64,000 nucleotides of DNA from Altibacter lentus. GTDB taxonomy: Bacteria > Bacteroidota > Bacteroidia > Flavobacteriales > Flavobacteriaceae. The DNA is taken from contig NZ_KN050846.1 of the NCBI RefSeq assembly GCF_000746845.1, positions 1,876,963-1,940,962 on the forward strand, read 5' to 3'. The position numbers were made by a program, and so were the translations under genes. Below, in pieces: positions 8,088-17,707 of the stretch; the first letter of the stretch is position 1; every line of letters begins with the position of its first letter. A model generated the notes under the pieces. That model worked only from the letters and a program-made list of their open reading frames with translations. It searched no databases and was not told where the DNA came from.

Positions 8088-11000
8088 ATGAATGCTTTGC
8101 ATCGTCTATTTTTCATCTTCGCCCTACTTTTACTTTACGCCTGCGGCGATAAAAATGATACTTCAGAAACTGATAATCTGTTTAAGTTCAAAGACTATAT
8201 TGCTTATAATACCTACGGAAATCAGTCCATTACAACTCCCATACGCATCGAGCTGGCACAACCGCTTCAGCAATATGAGGTCACACAGGAGATCCCTTCA
8301 GACTATCTAAAGATCACTCCCAAGACCGAAGGAGTGCTTACAATAGAGAATGGTCGAACCCTTGTTTTTCAACCTTCAGAATATCTCAAGCCCGACACCG
8401 AATATACTGTCTCAGTCAAACTCCACAAACTCTATGAGGATATAGAGAAAGAGTTTCGGGAATATGTCTTTAGCTTTAAAACGATTACTCCTAATTTTAA
8501 GGTCGATGTTTCGGCACTTCAATCGTACAGCAAACAATGGCAGTATTTAGAAGGGACCTTGCAAACCTCCGATGTTATCTCGCCGGCTAAAGCAAAGGAG
8601 CTGGTGACGGCCATCCAGGGGAAAAAGAAGCTTTCTATAAAATGGTCTGCTGTAGAGGGGCAGGCCACATTCTTCAATTTTATTATAGACAGCATTCAAC
8701 GAACCGCAGAGGACAGCGCCATAAAGATACGCTGGGACGGCGACCCCATTGACAGCGACGCTAAAGGAAGCACCACCTTCCCTATTCCCGGAAGAAACAA
8801 TTTTAAAGTGGTGGATCTAAAGAGTACGGTCGCTCCTCAAGCTTCTCTGTCTATTAATTTTTCAGATCCTATAAAAGAAGAGCAGGATTTTGCGGGTTTA
8901 ATAACTATAGAGAATGCCAGTGAACTGCGCTTTGAGGTAGATGGAAATCTATTACACGTCTATCCTACTAACAGGGTAATAGGAGAAGTGAGGGTAACGG
9001 TTTTTGAAGGCATAAAAAATACCGAAGGACTTACACTGAAAAAAGAGTTTTCTGAATTAGTTTCGTTCGAACAGTTAAAACCTGCCGTGCGCCTTTTGTC
9101 CAGCGGAAGCATCTTACCAAACGCTGCCGCTACCCCCATTTATTTTGAAGCAGTGAATCTAACAGCTGTTGATGTAAGGGTCGTGAAGATTTTTGAGAAC
9201 AACATGCTTCAGTTCTTGCAGGCATCTAATCTCAATAATCCCAACTATTACGACATCCGCCGTGTGGGAAGAAGGGTCGCTAAAAAGACCATCGACCTTG
9301 AGGAAAACAGTATTGGCACTAATGGATTGTGGAAGGCGTATGCTATTAATCTATCCGATTTTTTCGCTGCAGACCCGGGTGCCTTGTATCGCATAGAGCT
9401 AAGTTTTTCTAAGGAGTACAGTTTGTATGATTGTGCCAATAGCGAATCGCAGAATAATGAAATAGAAGAGGAGGAATATTATTACGAAGAGGACTATGCC
9501 GATAATTTTTCCGGTGATGAAGATGAACGCGAGGAACGTTACTGGGATAATGAAATATACCGTTGGCGCAATTTTACCTATAACTGGCAACAGCGCGATA
9601 ATCCCTGTCACGAAGCCTATTATAATGAAGACCGCATTGTAAGTGCAAATGTACTGGGCAGTGATCTTGGACTTATCGTTAAAAAAGGCAATAACAGGTC
9701 CTATCATTTTGCAGCTACCAATTTACTTACTACGGCTCCGGAAGGTGGCGTGAAAATAAAATTATACAATTTTCAACAACAACTTATTGAAACCATCACC
9801 ACCGAAAGCGACGGGCTTACATTATATGACAGTAATAAAACGGTTGCCTTTGCAGTGGCCCAAAAGGACGATCACTACGCTTATGCCAAATTGGAAGATG
9901 GCAATGCTCTTTCTTTAAGTAATTTTGACGTCTCGGGGCAGCAATTGCAACGCGGACTTAAAGGCTTTATTTACACAGAAAGAGGCGTTTATCGTCCCGG
10001 CGACAGTATTCATTTAACCTTTGTATTGAATGACGAAGATAATCCGTTACCAAAAGAACATCCTGTTACACTGGAAGTTACCGATGCCCGCGGAAAATTA
10101 GTGCATCGTGATATTGCAGGAAATCCCGTGAACGGATTCTATTATTTCCCCATTAAGACCGAAACTGCTGCTCCATCGGGTAATTGGAATGCCCTCATTA
10201 CCGTTGGCGGTGCTACATTTAACAGAACACTAAAAGTGGCGACCATTAAACCCAACAGGCTTAAGATCAAGCTGGATTTTGACGACGCCATTTTGGAGGC
10301 CAATGAACCCATAACCGGAAAAGCCACAGGGTCCTGGCTTCATGGTGCTCCTGCCAGAAACTTGAAGATCGAGATGACCGCTACCTTAAGAAGCACTCAA
10401 AGTGCTTTTAAATCGTTTACCAAGTACACCTTTAACGATCCGGTGCGGGAATTTAATGAAGTCGAGATTCCTGTACTCGATAGCAAGCTTTCTTCGGAAG
10501 GGATTGTCGATTTTTCAAAAAAAATAGAACTCAGCGATAAGGCTCCCGGCATGTTGCAAGCTACCTTTCTCACCAAAATATTTGAAGGCGGGGGCGATTT
10601 TTCCATCGATGTTTTCTCTAAGGATCTTGCCCCTTATAGCCATTTTGTGGGACTGCGTTCTCCTGAAACTCAGCGCTACGGCTCATACGACACAGGTGCC
10701 AATACGGTCTTTGACCTTATGTCGGTAGATGCTCAGGGAAATCCCGCCGCTAATCGAGAACTGGAAGTGAAGGTGTTTCGCATCGAATGGCGATGGTGGT
10801 GGAACCGCGGCGATGACAATCTTTCCCGATATGAAACAGCCACAGTGCACCGCCCTGTTAAAGAGATGATGGTGACCACCGGAAATGACGGCAAAGGAAA
10901 GTTCACGCTCAATATTCCTGAGGATGATGGTGGCCGCTACCTTATTCGGGTGATCGATAAAGCATCGGGACATGCCACAGGCAGGATTGCTTATTTTTAT

Positions 11001-13640
11001 AAGAATTGGTGGAATGCTCCCATGGACGGAGATGCCGAAAGTGCCAAGATGTTGGTTTTTTCAGCAAATAAAGAAAAGTACGTCGTGGGAGATGAAGCTA
11101 TTATATCGTTTCCTTCAGGTAGTGAAGGACGTGCGCTCTTGAGCATAGAGAATGGCACCGAAGTCCTTTCCACGCAATGGATCAAAACCAAAAAAGGAGA
11201 GACCAAAGCGGCGGTGAAAATCACAAAGGAGATGGCTCCAAATGTATATGTGAATATATCGCTGCTTCAGCCGCACGAACAGACAAAGAATGATCTTCCT
11301 ATACGGTTGTATGGCGTTATACCTTTGTTGGTTGAAGACCCGTCGACCATACTGAACCCAAGATTGGTGGTTCCAAAGGTTCTCAAACCCAAAGAAAAAT
11401 TTACAGTGACCGTTTCCGAAGAAAAAAACAAGGCCATGACCTACACATTGGCCATGGTCGATGAAGGTCTTTTAGATCTTACTCGTTTCGAAACACCAAA
11501 GATCCATGAAGCTTTTTATACTCGTGAAGCCTTGGGCGTAAAAACGTTCGATTGCTACGACTATGTGATTGGAGCGTATTCCGGTAGTGTGAATTCTATA
11601 TATGCAATTGGCGGAGGAGATGCTGCTGCGGGCGCCAAGAACAGAAAGGCAGATCGTTTCAAGCCGGTGGTTACCTACTTGGGTCCGTTCGAGCTTAAAG
11701 CAGGGCAAAAGGCCAAACATGAGCTTACTATGCCCAACTATGTGGGTTCTGTACGCACTATGATTATTGCCGGGAACAACAAAACCAGTGCCTATGGAAA
11801 AACCGATGTCACAACTCCTGTTAGAAAACCACTAATGGTACTTGCCTCGCTTCCACGGAAACTATCGCCGGGAGAAAAAGTCACCCTGCCGGTCACGGTG
11901 TTTGCGATGGAACCCAAAGTGAAGAATGCTTCCGTTAGCGTTAAAGTTGGTGACGGACTGCGCCCTATAAACGGCACACAGCAACGTATTTCCTTTCAAG
12001 AACCGGGTGAGCAGATCGTGGCTTTTGAATTTGAAGTACTTCCCACCAATACGGTTCAGGTGATTGAGGTCACTGCTTCCGGAAATGGAGAGACCGCAAG
12101 CTATAAGGTGGAGATAGATATTGAAAATCCCAATCCCATCTCTCAAAAAGCAGTGTCCTATACGCTTTCAGAAAACGGATCAAAAGATATTGTGTACGAC
12201 ACGTTTGGGGTGGCCGGGAGCAACGAAGCGTTGCTGGAATTTTCTACACTTCCTCCCATGGATTTCGCGAAACGGATGGAGTACCTTATCCGCTATCCGC
12301 ATGGGTGCGTTGAACAAACGACTTCAGCTGCATTTCCACAGTTGTTCCTTGGGGATGTATTTGATATCACCTTCGATAAAAAACAGGAGATCCAAAAAAA
12401 TGTGGAGGCTGCGATCAGAAAATTAGGTGCCTATCAAAATACCAGCGGCGGATTGAGTTATTGGCCCGGAGAAAGGGAAAGTGATGCCTGGAGCACAAAC
12501 TACGTGGGTCATTTTATGCTGGAAGCAAAGCAAAAAGGGTATGCACTGCCTATAAGTTTTATGAGTAATTGGCTGCGCTTTCAGCAAAACGAAGCCCGGC
12601 AATGGCGCAACAGCGAAACACGCTACAATTCCAGCTTAACACAAGCGTACCGCCTATATACCCTAGCCTTGGCCGGAAAACCCGAACTGGCCGCCATGAA
12701 CCGGCTAAGAGAATCCAATCGACTCAGCAATGATGCGAAATGGCGTCTGGCAGCTGCGTATGCCCTCGCCGGAAAAGCACAAGTGGCAAAACAGATCGCC
12801 GGTACAGCAAATATCAATTTTAAACCCGATCGCAACGATGCTTATACGTATGGATCTCCGTTTAGAAATAGTGCCATGGCTTTGGAAACCATGGTCCTTT
12901 TAAAGGATCCTGCCCAACGTGATCTGGCCGTATCTTTAGCCAGGTCGTTATCGTCACAGCAATGGTACAGTACGCAGGAAACAGCATACGGATTATTGGC
13001 CATGGCGAAAATGGTAGAAGAGAATGGAGGAAAAGCACTAGAGCTAACATACACTCAAAACGGAAAATCGGTCACCATAAAAACCGATAAAGCAGTTGCA
13101 CAAAGAACGCTTGGAATTGCTATGGAAAACAATTTGGTTAAGGTGACCAACCAAAAAGGCAATGTGGTTTATGTAACCCTTATTCAAAAAGGGAAACTTC
13201 CTCTTGGAGAAGAGTTGGCCGAAAAACGAAATTTGAGCATACAGTCCGGTTATTTGGACGGAGAAGGCAAACCGCTTGATATATCAGATCTAAGACAAGC
13301 TACGGAGATCACTGCAAAAGTAGTTGTTACCAACACTTCCAATGATCCCATACAACATGTCGCCCTTACAAAGATCTTTCCCAGTGGGTGGGAAATCGTA
13401 AATACCAGTTTTACCCGGTTGGGAGGTGGGGCCCAGGGCACTGCCCGCTATGTCGATATAAGGGATGATCGTGTAGATTTCTATTTTGATCTCGATGCAA
13501 AGAAATCTAAGACCTTTACGGTGAAGCTCAATGCATCGTATCTGGGCACCTATTATTTGCCGGGAACTCAGGTGGAAGCCATGTACGATAATACGTATTA
13601 TGCACGAAACAAGGGCATGTGGGTAACGGTCTCACAATAA
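8088..13640 (+). CDS. Alpha-2-macroglobulin family lipoprotein with intact thioester
   Basis: A 1850-residue bacterial alpha-2-macroglobulin, a periplasmic protease trap. It has a lipoprotein signal (FALLLLYAC, Cys19), N-terminal Ig-like macroglobulin domains and GFIYTERGVYRPGDSIHLTF, the family MG3/MG4 signature. The thioester motif CVEQ (Cys1407) follows YPHGC, then an alpha/alpha toroid (complement-like) domain and a receptor-binding-like beta domain. The intact CxEQ means it can trap attacking proteases covalently. A very acidic Tyr/Glu/Asp-rich insert occupies roughly residues 457-500 and is unusual. pbpC begins 12 bp downstream; the A2M-PBP1C pair is widely conserved and is thought to guard and repair the envelope. 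Confidence 0.95.
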   Translation: MNALHRLFFIFALLLLYACGDKNDTSETDNLFKFKDYIAYNTYGNQSITTPIRIELAQPLQQYEVTQEIPSDYLKITPKTEGVLTIENGRTLVFQPSEYLKPDTEYTVSVKLHKLYEDIEKEFREYVFSFKTITPNFKVDVSALQSYSKQWQYLEGTLQTSDVISPAKAKELVTAIQGKKKLSIKWSAVEGQATFFNFIIDSIQRTAEDSAIKIRWDGDPIDSDAKGSTTFPIPGRNNFKVVDLKSTVAPQASLSINFSDPIKEEQDFAGLITIENASELRFEVDGNLLHVYPTNRVIGEVRVTVFEGIKNTEGLTLKKEFSELVSFEQLKPAVRLLSSGSILPNAAATPIYFEAVNLTAVDVRVVKIFENNMLQFLQASNLNNPNYYDIRRVGRRVAKKTIDLEENSIGTNGLWKAYAINLSDFFAADPGALYRIELSFSKEYSLYDCANSESQNNEIEEEEYYYEEDYADNFSGDEDEREERYWDNEIYRWRNFTYNWQQRDNPCHEAYYNEDRIVSANVLGSDLGLIVKKGNNRSYHFAATNLLTTAPEGGVKIKLYNFQQQLIETITTESDGLTLYDSNKTVAFAVAQKDDHYAYAKLEDGNALSLSNFDVSGQQLQRGLKGFIYTERGVYRPGDSIHLTFVLNDEDNPLPKEHPVTLEVTDARGKLVHRDIAGNPVNGFYYFPIKTETAAPSGNWNALITVGGATFNRTLKVATIKPNRLKIKLDFDDAILEANEPITGKATGSWLHGAPARNLKIEMTATLRSTQSAFKSFTKYTFNDPVREFNEVEIPVLDSKLSSEGIVDFSKKIELSDKAPGMLQATFLTKIFEGGGDFSIDVFSKDLAPYSHFVGLRSPETQRYGSYDTGANTVFDLMSVDAQGNPAANRELEVKVFRIEWRWWWNRGDDNLSRYETATVHRPVKEMMVTTGNDGKGKFTLNIPEDDGGRYLIRVIDKASGHATGRIAYFYKNWWNAPMDGDAESAKMLVFSANKEKYVVGDEAIISFPSGSEGRALLSIENGTEVLSTQWIKTKKGETKAAVKITKEMAPNVYVNISLLQPHEQTKNDLPIRLYGVIPLLVEDPSTILNPRLVVPKVLKPKEKFTVTVSEEKNKAMTYTLAMVDEGLLDLTRFETPKIHEAFYTREALGVKTFDCYDYVIGAYSGSVNSIYAIGGGDAAAGAKNRKADRFKPVVTYLGPFELKAGQKAKHELTMPNYVGSVRTMIIAGNNKTSAYGKTDVTTPVRKPLMVLASLPRKLSPGEKVTLPVTVFAMEPKVKNASVSVKVGDGLRPINGTQQRISFQEPGEQIVAFEFEVLPTNTVQVIEVTASGNGETASYKVEIDIENPNPISQKAVSYTLSENGSKDIVYDTFGVAGSNEALLEFSTLPPMDFAKRMEYLIRYPHGCVEQTTSAAFPQLFLGDVFDITFDKKQEIQKNVEAAIRKLGAYQNTSGGLSYWPGERESDAWSTNYVGHFMLEAKQKGYALPISFMSNWLRFQQNEARQWRNSETRYNSSLTQAYRLYTLALAGKPELAAMNRLRESNRLSNDAKWRLAAAYALAGKAQVAKQIAGTANINFKPDRNDAYTYGSPFRNSAMALETMVLLKDPAQRDLAVSLARSLSSQQWYSTQETAYGLLAMAKMVEENGGKALELTYTQNGKSVTIKTDKAVAQRTLGIAMENNLVKVTNQKGNVVYVTLIQKGKLPLGEELAEKRNLSIQSGYLDGEGKPLDISDLRQATEITAKVVVTNTSNDPIQHVALTKIFPSGWEIVNTSFTRLGGGAQGTARYVDIRDDRVDFYFDLDAKKSKTFTVKLNASYLGTYYLPGTQVEAMYDNTYYARNKGMWVTVSQ

Positions 13641-13652
13641 AGCATTGATTTT

Positions 13653-16022
13653 GTGAAAAGCAAGCGCTTACATACAGGCTATTTTATTAAAAAACACAAG
13701 CTCAAGATCCTCTTGTTCCTTTGTGTATTCCTGGTCTGGCTCTTTTGTTTACCCAAACCCTTGTTCCATGATCCAACGGCCACTGTAATAGAAAGTTCAG
13801 AAGGGGTGATGCTGGGCGCACGGATCGCAAAGGACGGCCAGTGGCGATTCCCAAAAATGGACTCAGTTCCCTATCGCTTTGAGCAAGCCATCCTTCTCTT
13901 TGAAGATGAATATTTCTATCAGCATCCCGGTTTCAATCCTGTTGCTATGGCGAAAGCGTTTTGGCAAAATCTCACTACCAACAACCGTAGGGGAGGCAGT
14001 ACGATCACCCAGCAGGTTATTAGACTGTCGCGAAAGAACACACAAAGAAGTTACACCGAAAAATTCATCGAGATCGTTCAATCCACCCGCTTGGAGGCCG
14101 GTTATTCCAAGATAGAAATATTGAATCTCTATGCTTCACATGCACCTTTCGGCGGAAATGTGGTAGGGTTGGAAACAGCCTCGTGGCGCTATTTTGGCAT
14201 CCCTTCTCATTCGCTAAGTTGGGGACAAGCTTCGGCCTTAGCCGTTCTACCCAATGCCCCGTCACTTATCTTCCCGGGAAAGAATGAAGTCTTGTTGCGC
14301 AAGAAAAGGGATCGTCTATTACTGAAATTATTTCAGAAAGAGATCATAGATCAAACCACCTACGAGTTAGCATTGGAAGAATCCCTTCCCGGAAAACCTT
14401 TCCTCCTTCCGGAAATCGCACCTCATCTTACAGAACGACTTCGGAAAGAGAATCCCGGAGAACTTGTTACAACCACGCTTTCATATTCCCTTCAGCGCAA
14501 AGCGAATCGAATTGCACAAGAACATCATTATACGCTATCACAAAATCAAATTCACAATCTGGCCATCCTCATTCTGGATGTGAATACAAAGGAGGTATTA
14601 GCGTATGTAGGGAATGCTCCCACATCTTTGGAGCATCATAATTATGTGGACATTATTGATAAAAACCGAAGCACGGGGAGTGTATTAAAGCCTTTTTTGT
14701 ATGCTGCTTTGCTAGATGCCGGCGAAATGCTACCAAATACAATGGTCGCAGATATTCCCACCACCGTTAATGGGTATAATCCCGAAAATTTCGACAAGAA
14801 ATTTCACGGTGCCATACCTGCTTCTGAAGCTTTATCCCGATCGTTGAACGTCCCGGCAGTGAGAATGCTTCGGGAGTTTGGATTGGAACGTTTTCACAGA
14901 CAACTCAAGAAAATTCAATTCAATGGTATCGATCGTCCTGCCAATTTTTATGGCTTGTCTCTCATTTTAGGAGGGGCCGAAAGCTCCTTGTGGGAGATCA
15001 CCAATGCGTATGCCGGCATGGCTTCCACCCTTTTGTATTTCAACCAAAGCTCCAGTGAATACCGAGCCGGAGAATTCTCTAAACCTATCTATATAAAGGG
15101 GGGTATGATTCCCTTCGGAAAAAAACAGGCGAAACCTCACGTTTTTGACGCAGGCGCCATTTACCATACTCTTAAAACACTCCAGGGGGTCAATCGTCCG
15201 GAAGGTGAGATCAATTGGAATTTCTTTAGTAACTCACAGCCAATCGCATGGAAAACCGGAACGAGCTTTGGTTTTAAGGATGCCTGGGCCGTGGGGGTGA
15301 CGTCCCGATACGCAATCGGGATTTGGGTGGGAAATGCCGACGGGGAAGGGCGCCCGGGACTCACGGGAATTCAAGCGGCAGCACCTGTTCTGTTTGATGT
15401 ATTGAATGTCCTTCCCTCTAGCAATGATTTTACGGTGCCCTACGATGCGCTCATCGAAGTTTCGGTGTGTGAAAAAAGCGGGCATCTAGCAGGGTTCTAC
15501 TGTGACGTGGTTCAAAAAGAATGGATCCCACAGGCGGGATTGCGTACCCAAAGTTGTAGTTACCATCAACAGGTTTTTTTAAATGCTTCGGAAAATTTAC
15601 AGGTTAATACATCGTGTTATGCGCTAGAAGACATGGTTCAGAAGAACTGGTTCGTGCTGCCACCGCTTATGGAGTATTACTACGCCCCGTTGCATCCCGA
15701 ATACCGGCCTCTGCCCTCTTTCACCGAAAACTGTATACAAGAAGGAGAAAAAACCATGGATTTTATTTTTCCGAAGAAAAATGAAGCGGTTCTCCTTCCT
15801 AAAGGATTTGATGAAAAAGTGAACGAAGTGATCTTTAAGTTGGCACATCGTATCCCCGATTCTGTGGTATACTGGTATCTTGACAATTCGTATATAGGGG
15901 CTACCACTACCTTTCACGAATTGGCCGTAGCACCCACGCCCGGCACCTACATGCTCACAGCAACCGATCAAGACGGAAACACCGTTAGACAGCAAATTGA
16001 AATTCATAGCGCCCCGCTCTAA
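13653..16022 (+). CDS. pbpC: Penicillin-binding protein 1C
   Basis: A 789-residue bifunctional peptidoglycan synthase with a GTG start 12 bp after the A2M gene. An N-terminal membrane anchor (about 17-33) precedes the glycosyltransferase domain, with EDEYFYQHPGF, GGSTITQQV and ILNLYASHAPFGGNVVG. The transpeptidase domain has the active Ser343-V-L-Lys346, SLN in SRSLNVPAVR, and Lys534-Thr-Gly. A PBP1C-specific C-terminal beta domain (about 680-785) closes the protein. It polymerises and cross-links peptidoglycan outside the inner membrane, with A2M as its usual partner. The 3' end overlaps the convergent YCII lipoprotein gene by 4 bases. Confidence 0.95.
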   Translation: MKSKRLHTGYFIKKHKLKILLFLCVFLVWLFCLPKPLFHDPTATVIESSEGVMLGARIAKDGQWRFPKMDSVPYRFEQAILLFEDEYFYQHPGFNPVAMAKAFWQNLTTNNRRGGSTITQQVIRLSRKNTQRSYTEKFIEIVQSTRLEAGYSKIEILNLYASHAPFGGNVVGLETASWRYFGIPSHSLSWGQASALAVLPNAPSLIFPGKNEVLLRKKRDRLLLKLFQKEIIDQTTYELALEESLPGKPFLLPEIAPHLTERLRKENPGELVTTTLSYSLQRKANRIAQEHHYTLSQNQIHNLAILILDVNTKEVLAYVGNAPTSLEHHNYVDIIDKNRSTGSVLKPFLYAALLDAGEMLPNTMVADIPTTVNGYNPENFDKKFHGAIPASEALSRSLNVPAVRMLREFGLERFHRQLKKIQFNGIDRPANFYGLSLILGGAESSLWEITNAYAGMASTLLYFNQSSSEYRAGEFSKPIYIKGGMIPFGKKQAKPHVFDAGAIYHTLKTLQGVNRPEGEINWNFFSNSQPIAWKTGTSFGFKDAWAVGVTSRYAIGIWVGNADGEGRPGLTGIQAAAPVLFDVLNVLPSSNDFTVPYDALIEVSVCEKSGHLAGFYCDVVQKEWIPQAGLRTQSCSYHQQVFLNASENLQVNTSCYALEDMVQKNWFVLPPLMEYYYAPLHPEYRPLPSFTENCIQEGEKTMDFIFPKKNEAVLLPKGFDEKVNEVIFKLAHRIPDSVVYWYLDNSYIGATTTFHELAVAPTPGTYMLTATDQDGNTVRQQIEIHSAPL

Positions 16023-16543
16023 CGCAGCGGAAAACCTTTGGCCGCCCACCAAGGACGCACCTCGATAACAAGTCTCCCTGCTCTTACCATTGGATCCATA
16101 TTGGCAAGACTATCGGCCATCTTCAAGGTTGGTACATTGTAAATCGTGATGCCCCGCACCTCTCCGTCATCCCCAAAAGGGCCGGAAATATCGGCATAGC
16201 CTTCTTCGTACATACGCCCCAAATGTGCAAGATGCAAGGCCTGTAGGCTGTCGGATTCTGCTTTGTTCTGTGAACGGTTGGGCCCCCGTTTTAGGAAAGC
16301 GATAAAATACTGTTGCATTAAGGTTGTATCTCCCGTTTTCGCATCTATATAATCGAACACCTGATACCCCCGGGTCGTTAATTCCTTTTTGACTGCTGCA
16401 ACCGATCTTTGGTTTTCGGTTGCGACAGTATCTGCTGAAACTTTATGGAGTGTGTTCGCCTTTTTTGAAGGATCAAACTCTTGTTTACAGGCTGTAAATA
16501 AAAGTATCACAGTGCTTGGTATAAGAATAAAGAATCGTCTCAC
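16019..16543 (-). CDS. YCII-domain lipoprotein
   Basis: A 174-residue protein starting at GTG, with a lipobox (VILLFTAC, Cys19). The C-terminal 110 residues read as a YCII-like domain: YFIAFLKRGPNRSQ, then LHLAHLGRMYEEGYADISGPFGDDGEVRGI, then a mid-domain Asp in MDPMVRAGRL. YCII proteins are small ferredoxin-like-fold enzymes of mostly unknown function, and a lipidated envelope form is unusual. The GTG shares its first base with the last base of the CYTH stop codon, so the gene is last in a tight three-gene operon with the CYTH and SDR genes. Confidence 0.78.
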   Translation of the reverse strand: MRRFFILIPSTVILLFTACKQEFDPSKKANTLHKVSADTVATENQRSVAAVKKELTTRGYQVFDYIDAKTGDTTLMQQYFIAFLKRGPNRSQNKAESDSLQALHLAHLGRMYEEGYADISGPFGDDGEVRGITIYNVPTLKMADSLANMDPMVRAGRLVIEVRPWWAAKGFPLR

Positions 16544-17013
16544 TATTTCCAGAATTTAAAAGGTTTCAAACTTAGTTGTGAATTGTAGTATTGAATTTTA
16601 CCGCTTACTTCTGCCCCTAACCAATCAGGTCTTGCAAACGTTTCGTCTTCACTTTCTAACTCGATCTCGGCAATGGACAATCCTTCGTTCGCTCCCAGGA
16701 ATTCGTCCACTTCAAAGATATGGGCTCCAACCTTCACCTCGAAACGGATCTTTTCAATAATAGAGGGCTCGCACAGCGTGAGCAAATGTTGTGCGTCTGG
16801 CAGGGAAATCTCGGTTTCCCATTCGGATCTTATGGTACCCGCTGCATTCGATCTGCCTTTAACAGTAAGAAAGGCAAGTGGTCCTTTGATGCGCACCCGA
16901 ACCGTTCGATCGGGGTGTGTGTTCAAAAATCCCTGGACAATTCGCTCTTTGCGAAAGGCTTCTTTCTTATAAGCTTCCGAAGTGACCAAAAATTTACGTT
17001 CGATCTCAACCAT
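16543..17013 (-). CDS. CYTH-domain phosphatase (triphosphate tunnel metalloenzyme)
   Basis: A 156-residue CYTH protein with the signature start MVEIERKFLV, followed by basic and acidic tunnel residues (RVRIKG, LTVKGR, EWETEI, FEVDEF, IAEIELESED). Such enzymes hydrolyse inorganic tri- or polyphosphate or related triphosphates in the cytoplasm. The frame is open 27 codons further upstream, but the ExExK signature fixes the start at 17013. That start overlaps the end of the SDR gene by 8 bases. The exact substrate is not decided by sequence. Confidence 0.9.
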   Translation of the reverse strand: MVEIERKFLVTSEAYKKEAFRKERIVQGFLNTHPDRTVRVRIKGPLAFLTVKGRSNAAGTIRSEWETEISLPDAQHLLTLCEPSIIEKIRFEVKVGAHIFEVDEFLGANEGLSIAEIELESEDETFARPDWLGAEVSGKIQYYNSQLSLKPFKFWK

Positions 17014-17656
17014 TGGCAATTTCCTTGATTCTTTCGGAGGTGATGCGTGTTTCGGCAGCTTCACTCTTGGAAAGGCGCTGCATGGCCTTTGCAATAGTTT
17101 CGGGCTGTATTATTTTGTATTTCTTCGGAATTAAGAATCCAAAGGTTCCCATAAAAAATTGAGCCATTCGTTCTCCCGTACGTTTTTCATCACGATCCCC
17201 ACCAATTAGGGATGGCTGAAGCACGTAGGTGTTGGGAATTCCTTTAGACAATACATCTCGTTCCATTTCGCCTTTTGTTCTGTTATAAAAAACACTGCTT
17301 TTCACATCGGCACCCATAGCGGAGATCACTACAAAGGTATCGATACCATTCTCTTTTGCCAGCTTCGCAGCGGTGACCGGAATTCCGTGATCGATCTTTC
17401 TGTAGGTCTCTTTATCGGGTGTGTTGGCCTGGGTAGTCCCTATACAGCAAAAAACCACATCTCCAGTAAAAGAATCGCTATGCTCCTCGAGGTTGAACAT
17501 ATCGACAAGGTGCTCTTCAATTTTAGGGTCCTTGTGCACAACGGGGCTTCTTGAAAAGAGCTTCACTTGATTAAAGGTGTCGTCTTTCAGAAGGAAATCC
17601 AATAAGATACCTCCCGTTAATCCGGTAGCCCCTAAGAGAATAGCAGTTTTTGACAT
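17006..17656 (-). CDS. NAD(P)-binding atypical SDR oxidoreductase (TIP30-like)
   Basis: A 216-residue Rossmann protein with the nucleotide-binding start AILLGATGLTGG and the atypical-SDR core FVVISAMGADVKSSVFYNRTKGEME, which contains the YxxxK-like pair. It resembles the NAD(P)H-binding/HTATIP2 group, whose bacterial members have no agreed substrate. First gene of a three-gene minus-strand operon (SDR, CYTH, YCII), with coupled 8-bp and 1-bp overlaps. It is divergent from dinB across 51 bp. Confidence 0.85.
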   Translation of the reverse strand: MSKTAILLGATGLTGGILLDFLLKDDTFNQVKLFSRSPVVHKDPKIEEHLVDMFNLEEHSDSFTGDVVFCCIGTTQANTPDKETYRKIDHGIPVTAAKLAKENGIDTFVVISAMGADVKSSVFYNRTKGEMERDVLSKGIPNTYVLQPSLIGGDRDEKRTGERMAQFFMGTFGFLIPKKYKIIQPETIAKAMQRLSKSEAAETRITSERIKEIANG

Positions 17657-17707
17657 TAACTGATCGTTTGAGAATTGTATCTCACTAAGATATTATAATT
17701 TTATGGG

